Assembly: GCA_009103225.1 (NCBI GenBank)
Contig: RHPI01001442.1
Coordinates: forward strand, 52,745 to 116,744
Length of the DNA stretch: 64,000 nt
Origin: Chlorokybus atmophyticus
Taxonomy: Eukaryota; Streptophyta; Chlorokybophyceae; Chlorokybales; Chlorokybaceae
Reading direction: 5' to 3'
Numbering within the stretch: the first letter of the stretch is position 1; every line of letters begins with the position of its first letter. Made by a program: the position numbers and the translations under genes. This document shows, piece by piece, positions 23,351-35,600 of this stretch. The notes under the pieces are model-generated. The model saw only the letters and a list, made by a program, of their open reading frames with translations, was not told the DNA's origin and did not search any database.

Positions 23351-25956
23351 TAATCTGATGTACCTTTCGTGTAGGTTTTAAATGATAAATGTATTTTCAA
23401 GACTGATTGTCTCTTAGACGGCGACATCTCTAACCCGGAGGTCTTCAACCGAGAGGTTACACAACGTATTGCAACTTATGATGATACGTCAGTTAACCTA
23501 ATCACTATAAATCAATACGCGAGTTTAAAAGTAGTGCATGAGTAGTTGTCGTGTAGCTTATGTTGAAACGAACATTATTATAATGAGATTTATTATCAAA
23601 ATCGAAAACGTTTACATTGTCAAATTTACTAAGTAGTACCACCCAATAACTTTTTTAAGTCAGTAATGTGGCGGCAAATTGCATTGACTCTAAGTATGCG
23701 TACTACTTTATGATTGATCATGCACACATATACGATGTGGCGCAATTGTTGCAGTGATGCACATGTGCATTTATTGAAAATAATAAGTTAATAATATTAA
23801 TTTTGCAATTATCGTTTATATCGTACTGATATAAATATGTTTATAAATAAATATTCCCTAGTTAACGCACCCTGCTTTAATCGTTTTTATGCTATAAGCT
23901 TGATCAAGCTTATTCATGAACTGTGAACTTTAAGTTTCACAGCGCTTGTGGTCGAGCGCTATTTATGTACGGTTTGGTGCTTACTTAAAGTTATAAAAAA
24001 TAAATTATAATTTCAATTCATTTATAACTGTTATACAAGCATAAGATGCACAACAAACTTCTTATTGTACATATAGGCATAGCTTATTCGATTAAACTGA
24101 TGAAGGGGTAATCAGAGAGAGCGTGCACAATTGATAAGTATTTCGAGCATATTTATGTCAAAAAAACTCATTTAATCTACTCTTTACCTTTGCTAAGATA
24201 AACTGCCACGCCCATTAGGCTGGCGAAAGTTATTCAACAAGTCATCTAACAAGTCATTGTCTGTCCCTTTCTTATATTGGTAGGCAGACATCAAGTGGGG
24301 ACTTGTACTTTGCAAGCGTGTGTAGTGCTTGTGGGGTACGCTCTTATGTAGGTCTGCTCTTGAGCTTATGAGGTCTTGAGTATGATAAACTACACAAGGC
24401 GTTGATGAGGGCTTGCAAAGAGCTGGTCAATGCTTATGGCCATGTGAGCCCTCAGATTGTGAGTTGCCATAGGAAGTGGCAGTTGGAAGATAGTGAGGTA
24501 AGTTGGCAACTCATAGGATGTGGTAGTGCGATTTGCCATTAATGTGACAGTTGTAAGGCAAATGGTGCATGTGGGCAATCCGCAAATACGTGTGTACTAG
24601 GGGAGCTTAAGTTTGTAGTTTTGAGGCAAGATTGTTACTCTTGCATGAACCCGAGGTAATGGATACTCCCAAGGTAGAGTTTGTTGGTTTTTATGTTGGG
24701 ACAAGGTTAGCGCACAGTGACAAGGCCTAGGTGGCTTTAGATATTGTGTGGCAGGTCGGAAGAGCACCATGTGGTATAAATGCTAAGTTGCATTTTTGAG
24801 TGGGGATAAAGACATCTCTGTGTGTTTGCCTTACAAGAGGGCCAGTTGTGGGGTGGGGTGCCTGGTTGTTAGCTGTTGAAGGGCTTCCCCCCCCCTCATC
24901 CCTTGTGGGGTGGGGTGTTGTGGTGTTGTGCACGTGGGTGTGTTGGGTGTGCGTACTTGAGGCTGGAGCTGACTGGAGGGGCCGATGGTCATCCTCTCCT
25001 CCCTTGGTGTTAAGCTGCATCCTCCCCTGCGAGGTGCTGCACCGGTGACGCTGGTGGGACTTCCATCTGCAAATTCTAAGCGCTTGTGCATAAGTTTGCC
25101 AAGGCCCGATCAGCAAGTAAATAGTAGTATTGTTACATAAACGACCTTTGCACCACACAACAATTAATTATGGGTATTTATAAACACGTGGGGCTGATAA
25201 CGTGCGCACATCTCCGAGGCTCGTTCGTAAAAACTAATCGCGTGATAAAAATGAGAAACTAATTGAAGTTATTGATGCTGAAAACATTGATGGTGTTTCA
25301 TGTTCTTTACCACATGAGTGCGGAGTGCTGATCACTTGGCATTGCAAAGCCGACCGAACCATGTACTACGATGGTATTTCAACAATGGTGTAGGCTATGG
25401 CACGGTTGCAGCGCATCAATACCGTCCAAAATAAGTCACTGCATAGCGAGCGTGACATTGAGGCACTGCAAGTCATCATGTGTATATCATAATAACATAT
25501 GAATAATGTTAAGCTTTCATAATGTAACTTACAATGTAAAAGCGACATTGCTTGGCAAGCAATATTAATAGTCAGATTTGTTATGTAATGTGATGGTTAC
25601 ACTGTTGTAAAAATATTTCGAATCAACTCATAAACTCAGTAATACTAATTCTCTGCAAGTTGATTCGCCGCGACGATGCACCGTATCAATGAAGCGTTGA
25701 ATGTGTAACGCTTCATTCAATCACACATTTAACCATAGAAAGCTTACCGCTAGCTTACATATGAAACTTCAATATTGGTTATGTCATAGACAATCGGTAC
25801 GTATTACACAACCACATAAGTGCCCCAAGAGGCGGGATAATGGATGCACGCACAAGACATTAGAAGTTGTGCTACATAATTGAATCTCTGAAACGTTATG
25901 TGCATGTACAGCAATGTTTGCGGTCACGTGCATGTGTGCGTGCATATCATATAATA
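23351..25956. other. AT-rich spacer without genes
   Basis: No coding frame with a recognisable product was seen. Composition is strongly AT-rich at 23350-24200 and 25150-25900. A GT-rich, CCCC-containing stretch at about 24830-25040 shows short open frames on both strands. A perfect 20-bp palindrome lies at 23894-23913. Confidence 0.6.
23894..23913. repeat. Perfect 20-bp palindrome
   Basis: ATAAGCTTGATCAAGCTTAT is self-complementary. It lies in AT-rich DNA; no function can be assigned. Confidence 0.85.
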
Positions 25957-26007
25957 CATTACCTACTCGACTCTATACCATGATGGTATAGAGTCGGGTA
26001 GGTAATG
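25957..26007. repeat. 24-bp near-perfect inverted repeat
   Basis: Arms 25957-25980 and 25984-26007 are complementary at 23 of 24 positions, with a 3-base loop (TGA). The right arm overlaps the left edge (GTAATGAAC) of repeat copy E. It could fold as a strong hairpin or be terminal inverted repeats of a tiny element. Confidence 0.8.
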
Positions 26008-26217
26008 AACAGGCATGCACATGTGATTCACATGGACACTTGCATGCTGTGTGACTAACGGGGAAGGCGAGTAGATTAGTAGTGTAGGTAATATAGCGTG
26101 GTGGTGGATTATATAGCATATCATGTTGTATGTGCGGGTTGTGAATGTCACCTTGTGCGTGGTGGTGAATGACACTCTTTCCATGCAGCACATGAGGCTT
26201 GAAATCTTTTGTACACA
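26002..26217 (+). repeat. Dispersed ~200-bp repeat, copy E
   Basis: The order is GTAATGAACAGGCATGCAC, then GCATGCTGTGTGACTAACGG, then TAGCGTGGTGGTGGATT. The right end is GAAATCTTTTGTACACACCC. It has the same order and orientation as copies A-D and F, ~20 kb away from them. Confidence 0.6.
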
Positions 26218-27152
26218 CCCATTGATACAATTGGCAGCACAATAAGACGACGTATGCAAATTCAACTACACCGGGGGCTTAGGCTGAGTGCTCTGATGTG
26301 CTATGTGCAAAATGCAAGGCGGGGCAGTGGGCACGAGCAAGCAGGCAGCACAATCAACCAACCAACCTGTTGCCACACAGGCATGCATGTTTGTGCTCGT
26401 ATATGAGCACACGCGCAGTGTGGTAGACAATACGCTATTCACAACATATATGGTAAACACAATGACCACAAAAACAACTTGTTGTGACAATAATTAAACC
26501 GATTGCTTGAAATGATGAAAAGGTCATTATTATTGTCCAACTCAATTGTCGGAATACGCACACTTCACGCATTCAACTCATGCACCAACTTTACAGCTCC
26601 AAATCAGTGTTGCAATTGGTGGCTTTAAGAAGCTAATGTGGCTCCTTTTTCCTTATTGGCTAAAAAATTGCCTCCACAATACGCCAGATTCACAATCAAA
26701 AGAGCCACACTTTGACTCACTTTTCTTGAAGTACAAGCTAACAAAGCCACATTGTAACTTAATATGCGCTTGAACTATGCATTTTATTTTCTTGGTATGA
26801 GATAAGTTTCGAAGCCATTATGGAGCCAATTCAGATTGCTTAGCAGAAACACTGCTCTAGATGCGCCGATGTGCGCATGCATTTGACGTATACCCTATGC
26901 CATACAGCTACAGCAGCAAAGCGAGCAGTCACAGTCACATTGAACAAGCCAAGATTTGGGGGGCTCAGACCAGCGCTTGCAGCAATTAAGCTAATAGACC
27001 ATGCTGCACCCTTGATTGACACGCAGGGGGAAGCAAGCAGGCAGGCAGGAGAGTTGCATACATGGATGGATGAATATGGTATGGAGTTATGGATGGATGG
27101 TGGCGGTGTGCAAACTGATGTGTCCACGGTGAGTTGTACAAGCAATTGATAC
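26218..27152. other. Spacer, no confident gene
   Basis: Only short frames occur. The minus-strand frame at 26840-27145 reads LIAASAGLSPPNLGLFNVTV in its middle and could be an exon of the candidate gene to the right, but no phase-compatible junction was found. A GGATGGAT-type tandem (27065-27104) is present. Confidence 0.4.
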
Positions 27153-27658
27153 TTGCGGCAATGGCGTTGTGCGCAGTCCGCACGCCGTCCTCCTCAGCCA
27201 CGTTGCTGAACACCTCGCTCAGAGGCAATCCCCCAGATTCCAACACGCTCACCTACCAATAACAGTGTGTGCAAAGACCAACCAGACCCAGTGAAAGATG
27301 TCCTCCACTTCGACCACATGCATTGGCATAGAGCATGCACACTAGCTGCAAAGTACACAGGCTTGTTAGGGTGTTCATTCATTGACTTCCACGGGCTTGC
27401 GAGCGAGCGAAATGCGTGCACATGTTGTTTCCTTACTTGCAAGCAGGTGGATCAACCCATCATCCTAGAGGCCGCCACAGCAGCTGCACCGCCGTTGCTC
27501 ACGTCTGTCCTGCACTGCAGTCTGGTCTTGACAGCGCCTTTCAAAGGCTCTCCCAGACTGCTCCATCTCCCTCTTTCTCTCCCTCTGCCTCTGCCACCAC
27601 CGCCACAGCCGCCTGCATCAGCATCAACGCAGTAAATCTGACTTCTGGCTGTTGTCAT
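27153..27658 (-). CDS. Possible two-exon fragment, unknown product
   Basis: Candidate exons 27658-27503 and 27252-27153 join in phase 0 (GAC/GTGAGC to TAG/GTGAGC). Exon 1 begins MTTARSQIYC and passes through a Gly/Arg-rich run. Exon 2 reads SVLESGGLPLSEVFSNVAEE and then DGVRTAHNAIAAS, a composition typical of real protein. The gene would continue to the left, but the next exon was not found. No family is recognised. Confidence 0.25.
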
Positions 27659-28657
27659 GCTTGGTGCTTGTAGCAGCTGAGGAGGCGGCGCCCGCGGAGG
27701 AGGAGCAGGAGGAGGATGAGGAGGGAGACGTGGCAGATAGAGTAGAGGACGGGGGAGTTGGAGACGGCTAGGAGGAGGAGGAAAAGGCGAGCGAGTAAGG
27801 CGGGACGGGGCGCAACACCTGCAGCTTCGTGTTGAGAGAGAGTTGGAGGCGTGGGGCTGGCAACAAAAGTCCACATAGCCTCTTTTCATGGTGACTAACC
27901 CTTTCCACTTGTGTGGATAGCGACATCAGCAGTCGGCCCTATGTCAATACACGTGCATGAAGTGCGCATGCTGTGTGCGTAAAGCTGCGCGCGTGTGAGC
28001 TGACTGAGCGTTGTGTTCGTGTTGGGATAGCGTGCCGGTATGTGTGTGGCAGTGGGCTTCAGCAAGTGATTTGTGGCTTGTCTACAAAAGTACTTACGTT
28101 ACAAAGTAGCACCAACGGTTCAGTGCATTGCACGCTCTTCAACACGTGCAATGCATGCGATATCACAGCTCACAGTATGTTTCTTTTCTCATCGTTCTGT
28201 TAAACCAGCGGTGCGGACAACAGTTAGCTTCAAGTGTAGTGTGTCACCATCCTGTGCATGCTTGCTTCAGTAATCGCTCAAAAATTTATTGAACACAGTA
28301 CAAAACTCATCATCTACTACTCAGCAACTCAGCAACTTTAATTATGTGTCTCTCCAGTGCATTGTCATGCATAGTCCTTACTCCCATAAGTGTTGCACAT
28401 ATTGATCACAGCATACACTTGCATGCGTATTTCACACTCTTAATGTACTTAGTTCATTGTTTCAACCAGTACAGTTGACAAATATACACAAAGCAACTCT
28501 TTTATCACAATCACTTGCAGGCAACGTCCTTTGTATCCTGCGACTGGCTCATGCGTCCCAGCCTTACATAACACCCGCAAGCTTGCCCATCTCGTATACG
28601 CCAGTGCAGTCCATCAAGTGTTGCCGGCAGTCCGTTGCGCAGCTGGAAGTCAACAAC

Positions 28658-28688
28658 AAAAACAGCAGCAGCAGCAGCAGCAGCAGTC
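28658..28688 (+). repeat. AGC trinucleotide repeat
   Basis: AGC is repeated about eight times. In plus frames it would read poly-Gln or poly-Ser. The flanking frame (ending LPAVRCAAGSQQQKQ) is open, but gene membership is unclear. Confidence 0.8.
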
Positions 28689-29314
28689 AGGCTACCACGC
28701 CAGCCCCTTAGGCTACTAAGGCAGTATGCAAGCCGCCAGCTATCTCATGAACACTCAGGTACAGTCCAACCATCCCAGTCTGAATGCCATTGCTCTAGCA
28801 TATTGTTTGTTGCCTGGTAGCAGACTTTGGTTGGGTCAGATCAGTGTGTCACTGCAAAGCAAGGCCCTGCACAGGCATGCTGATCTCTTGCAATTGCCAA
28901 CACGTACTCATACATACGCAGTGAGGCGCATGCTGCATGTGCTCGGTGTCATCTTGCTACATTCATAGAAGCAAGTATACTGGAATTGACACGCCACCAC
29001 ACAACTCCTGTGCATTGGTGAGTAGTGCGTTGTTTATGTACTTACCACATCGCTGGATGCGTATGTGCTTGGTGTCTTCTCCTCGCTCTCTTCTCCTGGC
29101 TCCCTTGTGCTGACCTTACGCTACGCTTTAAAACAACTGCTGCTTGGCCACGTGCAGGATTTAACTGGCCATATCAAGTCGCTAGCCAGCAGCGACCTGG
29201 ACACTGGCTCCCAGCAATGGCATTAACTCCTGCGGGAACTTCTGAAAGGGTGGTGATTCCACAGCTGCATTACTGTGTCGTCAACAACCCCGCAGATCAC
29301 GTCCCCCCAGCGGC

Positions 29315-30039
29315 ATGGCAGTGTGCCCAGCGTGTCTCTGTCAGCAGCCTGAGGAGCTTAAGAATATAATTATTGAGGATAGTGGACCTGGAACAGCACT
29401 GGCAGCAGAGCTTGCAGGCATACCATGGGGTGCGAGTTGGCTCGTGGCATTAATAACAGGGCAATGGCTTGCTTTACCTTCCATGTCACTTGAGCAGCTG
29501 CAAACCTTGTCATCATCTCCCATCCCCATCCAAGTGAAGGTTACGCGTCCGCTTGCGGCACCCTCAGCGTCAGCCCTTCCACATGCAGGTGCCCATCAGC
29601 TGCAGCTGACACTTATGCAACCCGTGCTCCCTCCCGCTCACCTGTGTACAGCTATTCTCATTGCTTGGGAACTTGTCTCTTACGCATGTGTGCGTGTTGC
29701 TCTTTATACTCGTGCTGATGCGGAAGGATACAACTGCGCAGCTACGCTCGATGCCGGACATGAGGAAGGGTGGCGTGTTCTTCTTGAGCAATTCCAACAA
29801 GAAGAGCTGCGATTCCTCCGCCAATTTGAGCAGCAACTGCAGGAGAGTCAGCGCCGCATACAGTTGCAGCTTCACAGCATGTCCCCATTCATCACGCATC
29901 CCGCACAGTTGGGCAACAGTACCTAGATTTGGTCAGCTGCTCCAGTGACGTGCTCAACAACTTGTTGGAGAGGGATAAAGAGCTTCTGCGTAACCTCATT
30001 GCGAAGACTGCAGCGGGAATCTCTGCTACCACGGACTAG
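29315..30039 (+). CDS. Unrecognised protein, coiled-coil C-terminal part
   Basis: An open frame from ATG 29315 reads CPACLCQQPEELKNIIIEDS, then a hydrophobic stretch (GASWLVALITGQWLALP). It then passes through EEGWRVLLEQFQQEELRFLR and FEQQLQESQRRIQLQLH, a predicted coiled coil. After about 29880 the coding signal moves to another frame (QYLDLVSCSSDVLNNLLERD to AKTAAGISATTD, stop 30037-30039), so an undetected small intron, a frameshift or an assembly error lies near 29880-29915. An upstream exon-like stretch at 29113-29221 reads LTLRYALKQLLLGHVQDLTG. No family is recognised. Confidence 0.35.
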
Positions 30040-30200
30040 TCTCTAAATATGGTATCCACCGCTGCTTGAATCTGCTGCTGCGAATGCTTGACCAGACTAC
30101 TTGAAGAGTAATACACGACCCGACACCAGCTCCGCAGTCAAGGGGTTGTTCAATGCGTGCAGTGTGTGCGCGCGTGCGCATGCGCATGCGTGTGTGCCAG

Positions 30201-31306
30201 CAGGCACTGCAGCAGCTGCTGTGCGACTACGTAGTCCATATGTTGTCTGCAGTTGCACCCGTAGCTGCTCTAGTAGCTGGTGTTGTGGTTGCACACCGAC
30301 GGACACAACAGCCCATGTGGGCAGGTAATGACAAATGTGTGCATGTACATGCATGTCTAACGGGAAAGGCTAGCAGGTGTAGCTTAGTGTAGTAGATTGG
30401 CCCATGGTGACAACGGTGAGATGTATATCTGTGTGCATGCAAAGCTTGAGTGATGTGCATCTTGCATGCGTCTGCCCAACAGCACGTCACATGTCCTGTA
30501 CACAGTGCCTGCAATAGCATCGCTAGTATGGCGTTTGACATGTGATGCCGTGCCATGCCATGGCAAGCTGTCTGTTCACATGTGTACCTAATGTGCACAA
30601 GTGGATTGGCATAACAAGACTTCGAGTGCGGTGTTCAGCACCTAGTCGTAGTTAAGCTATGAGTACAAGCTGAAGTCTCATCACGCCAACTCTATGCCAT
30701 ACTCATCCTTCTGTCAGCTGCCAAGCGTGTATGCGGTTGCTTGCAAAGCGGTTATTGCCAACAGAAGTGTGGGTGCACCGCCACTAGCATATGTAGCATA
30801 CAATCTTTGTACACCTTGCCAGCAACCCATGCATTGCCAAGGACATTCAACTGTGCGTGATCATTTTGCGTGTTGACTTGTTGCCCATGATCAAACAGCT
30901 TGCACACCTGCAATCAATAGAAGTGAGAGGCACGCATACATCTCTCCTGCTCTGCATGCGTGACTGTGCTTGTGTGAAACCCTAGCGCTTCATTGCTTGT
31001 TCCATTGCTTGCTTCTGTGTGTTGAGTGCGCTTATGCGTCAGAATCATTGGATACCTCATACATAAGTGTGTGGGCGGGCGCGCGCACGCGCGCAAAATT
31101 TGCTATGCAGCGTGTTCACTTGTGTGTACGCGCTCGCGCTGTTGCCCTTGATGAGTGTTGCGCACATAGCTATAGCGACTGTGGCCAATGTATGCCCAAT
31201 ACTCGCAGGCGAGGTTGATCTTGCATCTGCGGCAGCAGGTGCGGCATTCAATATGCAGTTAATCCACTGGCTGCAAATCAACGGGCGAGTCCTCCACATC
31301 CCGTGA
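30201..31306 (+). CDS. Unrecognised two-exon fragment with TM helix
   Basis: Exons 30201-30324 (acceptor CCAG, phase-1 donor GCAG/GTAATG) and 31209-31306 (acceptor GCAG) join to read QQALQQLLCDYVV, a hydrophobic segment around HMLSAVAPVAALVAGVVVAH, and then GEVDLASAAAGAAFNM. The end is NGRVLHIP and a TGA. The intron carries repeat copy F at its 5' end. It may be the 3' part of the gene to the left, or a separate gene. No family is recognised. Confidence 0.3.
30325..30520 (+). repeat. Dispersed ~200-bp repeat, copy F
   Basis: GGGCAG precedes GTAATGACAAATG, then CATGCATGTCTAACGGGAAA and TTGGCCCATGGTGACAA. The right end is the weak CATGTCCTGTACACAG. A better CATACAATCTTTGTACACC lies farther right, at 30798-30816. 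Here the repeat sits at the 5' end of a plausible intron. Confidence 0.5.
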
Positions 31307-32690
31307 ACAGCGGCCTTAAGCAGAAGGACTTGCCCACCCTGGTGCCGTTGAGTGGCTTTTGCACAAGCAGCAATATCGTTTGTCACAGCAAATGCAGGCG
31401 CTTATGCACATGTCCACACATGCGCGTGCACGCGCATGCAGCATCCACAGCCGCCGTTGCGGTAGTGTACCTGTTTGTCGACTGTTCGAGCCATGGTCGC
31501 AGATGCAGCTATAGCCGCCAGTCAATGGCCTGCAGCGGCCATGCAGGCCGCATGGGCTTGCAGGTTGTGCACACAGACGATTCGGAAGAACCAAGTGCCA
31601 TGGACTTGCATGTTTGCTGGCTTGTTGCACCCCCTCTACGTTACTCTTTAAAACAAATCACCACGTTCGCACCATCACAATTAGGTGACAGCGGTGAAGG
31701 CCGAAGCGGCGGCGGCGGCGGCTGAGGGAGTAGAAGGACATGAACGCGTCAAATACAGCTGCATCAGCAAACATGCCGACTCTTACAATACGACCAACAT
31801 TGGCTCGTCACACGCCGTATGGGTAGGGCATGACACAGCACTTCACATACCCTATACACGGCCCTGCTCTGTACCACTCACCCTACCACGCGCACTTCTG
31901 CCCCACCCTGTTGATCCATCATGCATGCACACACAGCAGCTACCTGCCACACAGTCGTCGCAATGCACAATCAATGTGGACGGGAGCTGCACAACCAGAT
32001 CACACCTTGTGTGCAACACACCTCATTACACACTCACTTCAACTCTACATACACGACCACCGAGCTATGCCCCGCACTTACGGGTTGCTGACCTTCTACC
32101 CCTACCCCTACCTCTACGGGCCCCCTGTCAGTCATGTATGCATGCAATGCAGTTTGTACCTGCACATGTGCCGTGTGTGGACGTTCAGTGCCAATCCAAC
32201 CCTTCACATTGGCGAAGGCGGCCAGCTGACTCCCCCCACTGCCACTCTCCACCCCAACCACCACCCACCGCCGTCACTGCTGTGCTACTTAGCAGTGCTG
32301 CACTTCAGGATCTCGTCAGCTACTATGCACAAACATCTCGCCCCATACGCGGTGTACACAAGTGCAGAGGGGATGCGCACATCCATGTGTGTTTCTACAT
32401 GAGCGTGCATGGTTGTTGTGCTTGCGAGCAGGAGCAGATGGTTTTGGTAAATACAGTCCCTGCAAGATACTGGTCTTTGCACACAAGTCGCAGATTCACC
32501 AAAGACAATATGGGCATCACATGACACGCAAAGGTGCAGTCTATAGACGGTCTTTGCCAACACTCCCTGACTAACCTATGACACCAATTGCAACATGCCG
32601 CAACCAGCTACTTGCTTCTGGGGTGGCCCAGCACAAGCAGTGGACGCACTTCTATGCTCCGTGATCTACCTTGCACACACCGAACAATAC
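31307..32690. other. Spacer with ambiguous open frames
   Basis: Plus-strand frames (31303-31725 and 31685-32524) are long, but their peptides are His/Pro/Cys-rich and show no family. Exon-like pieces are AEGLAHPGAVEWLLHKQQYR (31319 onward) and TVRAMVADAAIAASQWPAAA (31481 onward). A motif at 31636-31659 matches 29116-29139 at 19 of 24 positions. The right part holds the 3' flank of the ESV1-like gene. Confidence 0.35.
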
Positions 32691-35600
32691 TCAAAATGGC
32701 CTCCGCTTTCTTGCCTTGAGTTGCCGCAAGTTCCATGAGTTTCGGTAAGCCTCCTTGAAGCCATAATGCGGTTTGCGCTCAAACCATGTGTCCCCGGGCT
32801 CTGTGGTATCCCAGTAATCACCGGTTGTGCTGTGACCATACTTCTGGATCTGCCAACATACACAAACGCATGTCTTTATGTCACGTTGTCTTGCCATCAC
32901 GACATCACCAGCACAAGGACAACCAGACAAGCAGCAACAAAGTCTTGAGCTGAAACTGACAGCATAGTATACAGTTAGCGTACCATGCCATTGCCAAAAT
33001 GGTTTTCACCCCATGTTCTCGAGTACTGCTCCGAGCCCTCTTCCTTGCTCCAGTTCTCACCAGACTTGCGACCCTCACCACCCCAGCCATACTTCTCCTC
33101 CCACTTGTCGCCCCATTCTCTACGCTTGCCTGCTAACACATGAAACTTCAGTGCCAGAGCATAAGCACCTCCAAGTGGTGACAAAGCCAAACAGGGTATT
33201 CGTCGACTGCATAGCATCGCACTGACTCGTCATGTTCCATCAGACCAACTTCACAACTGGCACTGAACCGCTTGCCTGTGTAGGGATCAATTTCTTCAGC
33301 CCACCGGTCTGTCCACTTGGTTGCAGCTCCCTTGCCATCCCATTCCTCACCCCAACGCTCATGATGCACATGACCTGGATTCTTCGACCACTTGTCAGCA
33401 GTCTTCGACGTCCAGCCGCGTGCATCATATGCTTCCCACCTGCAGCATACCATGGTCAGTGAACACACATGCTGCACGCACATACTACCTGCACTGAAAG
33501 CAACATTGTCAACCAGTGCAAATGCCATGTTTTCTACTTGGTGCATGCCAGACGTACCACTTCTCCTCCCACTCTTCTCCTTGCCCAGTCTGGGCCCACT
33601 TGTGGGCGCTCTTTTCAATTCTTGTGAGACCAGTGTCCGAATCCTGGCATACACACAGTCAGCCCCATTTTTGTCAAAATGACCTTTCATTCAGGGCTCC
33701 TTCTTGCCAGCATGCGTGCATGCATGCGTATCCACTTGCGTGCTTGTGTGTACTTCAATCAGTCCTGCATGTGCGGCACATGCGCGCGCGTGACATGTGT
33801 GACTGTGTGTGGGCGTGCAGACATTGGCAAATGCAGCCAGATGCACATCTGCTCACACGTGCGCGCGAGCGTACGTGTGAGCAGATGTGTGCAAACGCTG
33901 GTGATTGTATGCAAACGCCATGCGCGAGCAAGAGAGGGAGAGAGGGAGGCAGCGCGCGAGCGAGAGCGACAGTGAGCGGGAGAAAGAGGGAGAGAGGGGA
34001 GAGGGGGAGATGGCTGGGGTGATGATGTAGCTGGACAAACAACTTACCTGCGTCAATGCTTCCTTCCATGTCTCAGTCCAAGACCCCCCATTTTCATCTG
34101 CGCCAGACTTGCGCGCTCCAAGCTCGCGATAGCCAAGCCAATCGGACTTCTCCCACCAGGTCTCTTCCCACTCGATACCAGCTGCTGTTACACCTCGCAG
34201 CAGCGTCCACTTCACCCGCAGCCCGTTCTCACCTACAACAAAGAGTCACACACATGAGAGCATTGCGCAATTGGTGATTCAGATCGCCTAGAAGAATTGC
34301 ATATTCAAGCTGAGGCAAAGCAGCTGCAAACATTCCCTGTGAAAGATGCAAACTCTTGCTATTACGCACCGAAGTCTTCGCCACTGGCACGCCACCATTG
34401 TGTACCATCTTCAGCGATGCCAGATGCCTCTCCTAGTCCCAGATCTTCACCCCAATGATCTCCATGTGCAGTACGCACCTGCAGGCACCGAGTATGTCAC
34501 CGAATGGTAAGTAGACCCCTTTTTCCAGGCTCAAGCACCCATATTCAACCAACTGCTGTACTTACCTCTGCAACCTGCTCAGCACCCTCGCTTTGCACGG
34601 GTGGTCGGTATGCAGTGGTCATTTCCATCACGGACTGCAATGGTGGAAGGTCTGCACTCAGCACAGCCATGCGCTCTACCTCACTCTGCAATGGTGGAAG
34701 CGCAGACCTACACAACATTGGCTATGGTCAGTATATAACAATGGCCAGCCAAGCTCTAACAAACATAGCAAGCTATGTCAACAAGCACTGGCACCTTTGC
34801 AACACACTCTGCAAAGTAGTCGGGCGCTCTGGCTCAGCATAGATGGTCGAACTCTTCCCCTTTGCCTCAGCTCTCTGCCAACAGTCTCACAGTCAGACAG
34901 ACCGGGAATAGCATAGCATCAGCAAATAGGATGCTAGGCTCGTTAGCCAATGGCGGGCATCAGCTTCTGACAGTAACAGGTCTGTTACGACAGCTGCAGA
35001 CAAGCATGTCACAAACCTGCAACTGTGGTGTAGGACTCCAGGGCGTTGGGTCCTGGTTAAACACACTGCTGGAGAAGCGCGCATGCTCAGCACCCCAGCG
35101 AAGGTTGGCATCCATTGATCCACCCTTGCGCTGGGTTGGCGACGGTCTCCTGGTGCCAGTGCCTGTTGACTGCCGACTTGTCCCAGTCAACTGGTCATAG
35201 TCGTCCACACTTGCACCTGCGGGTGCCTGCCTTTGCGCAGCAATGGTCTGGTTGTTTTGTACAACCTCTGTGCCAGCAGATGCTGGTCTCATTGATCCAT
35301 TGATTTGTGACTGCCTCCTTGTGCCAGAGGATTGATCACCAATACTGCCGCCAGCTGGTGGTCTTGTGCCGCCAGTAACTGTTGACTGCGTCCTCGTGCC
35401 AGTGAATTGGTCCTTATCACCAGTTGGGCCAGCTGGTGGTCTTGTTCTGCCTGTTGACTGCCCCTTTGTCTCAGTGGATTGGTCATTGTCAACACCACTT
35501 GGACCCGTTGGTGGTCTCATGCTGCCAGTGTTTTGCGCCTCCCTCCTTGTGCCATTGGATTGGGCATTGTCAACAACGCTTGCGCCAGCTGGTGACCCCG

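Noticed and set aside
27655-27876. Minus-strand ORF MWTFVASPTPPTLSQ with Leu-rich stretch as membrane protein
   Set aside because: The Leu run comes from a GAG/GAGGAG purine repeat read in frame; another frame gives the better exon model.
31685-32524. 279-codon plus-strand ORF
   Set aside because: His/Pro/Cys-rich translation without family features; length alone is weak evidence in this TG/CA-rich DNA.
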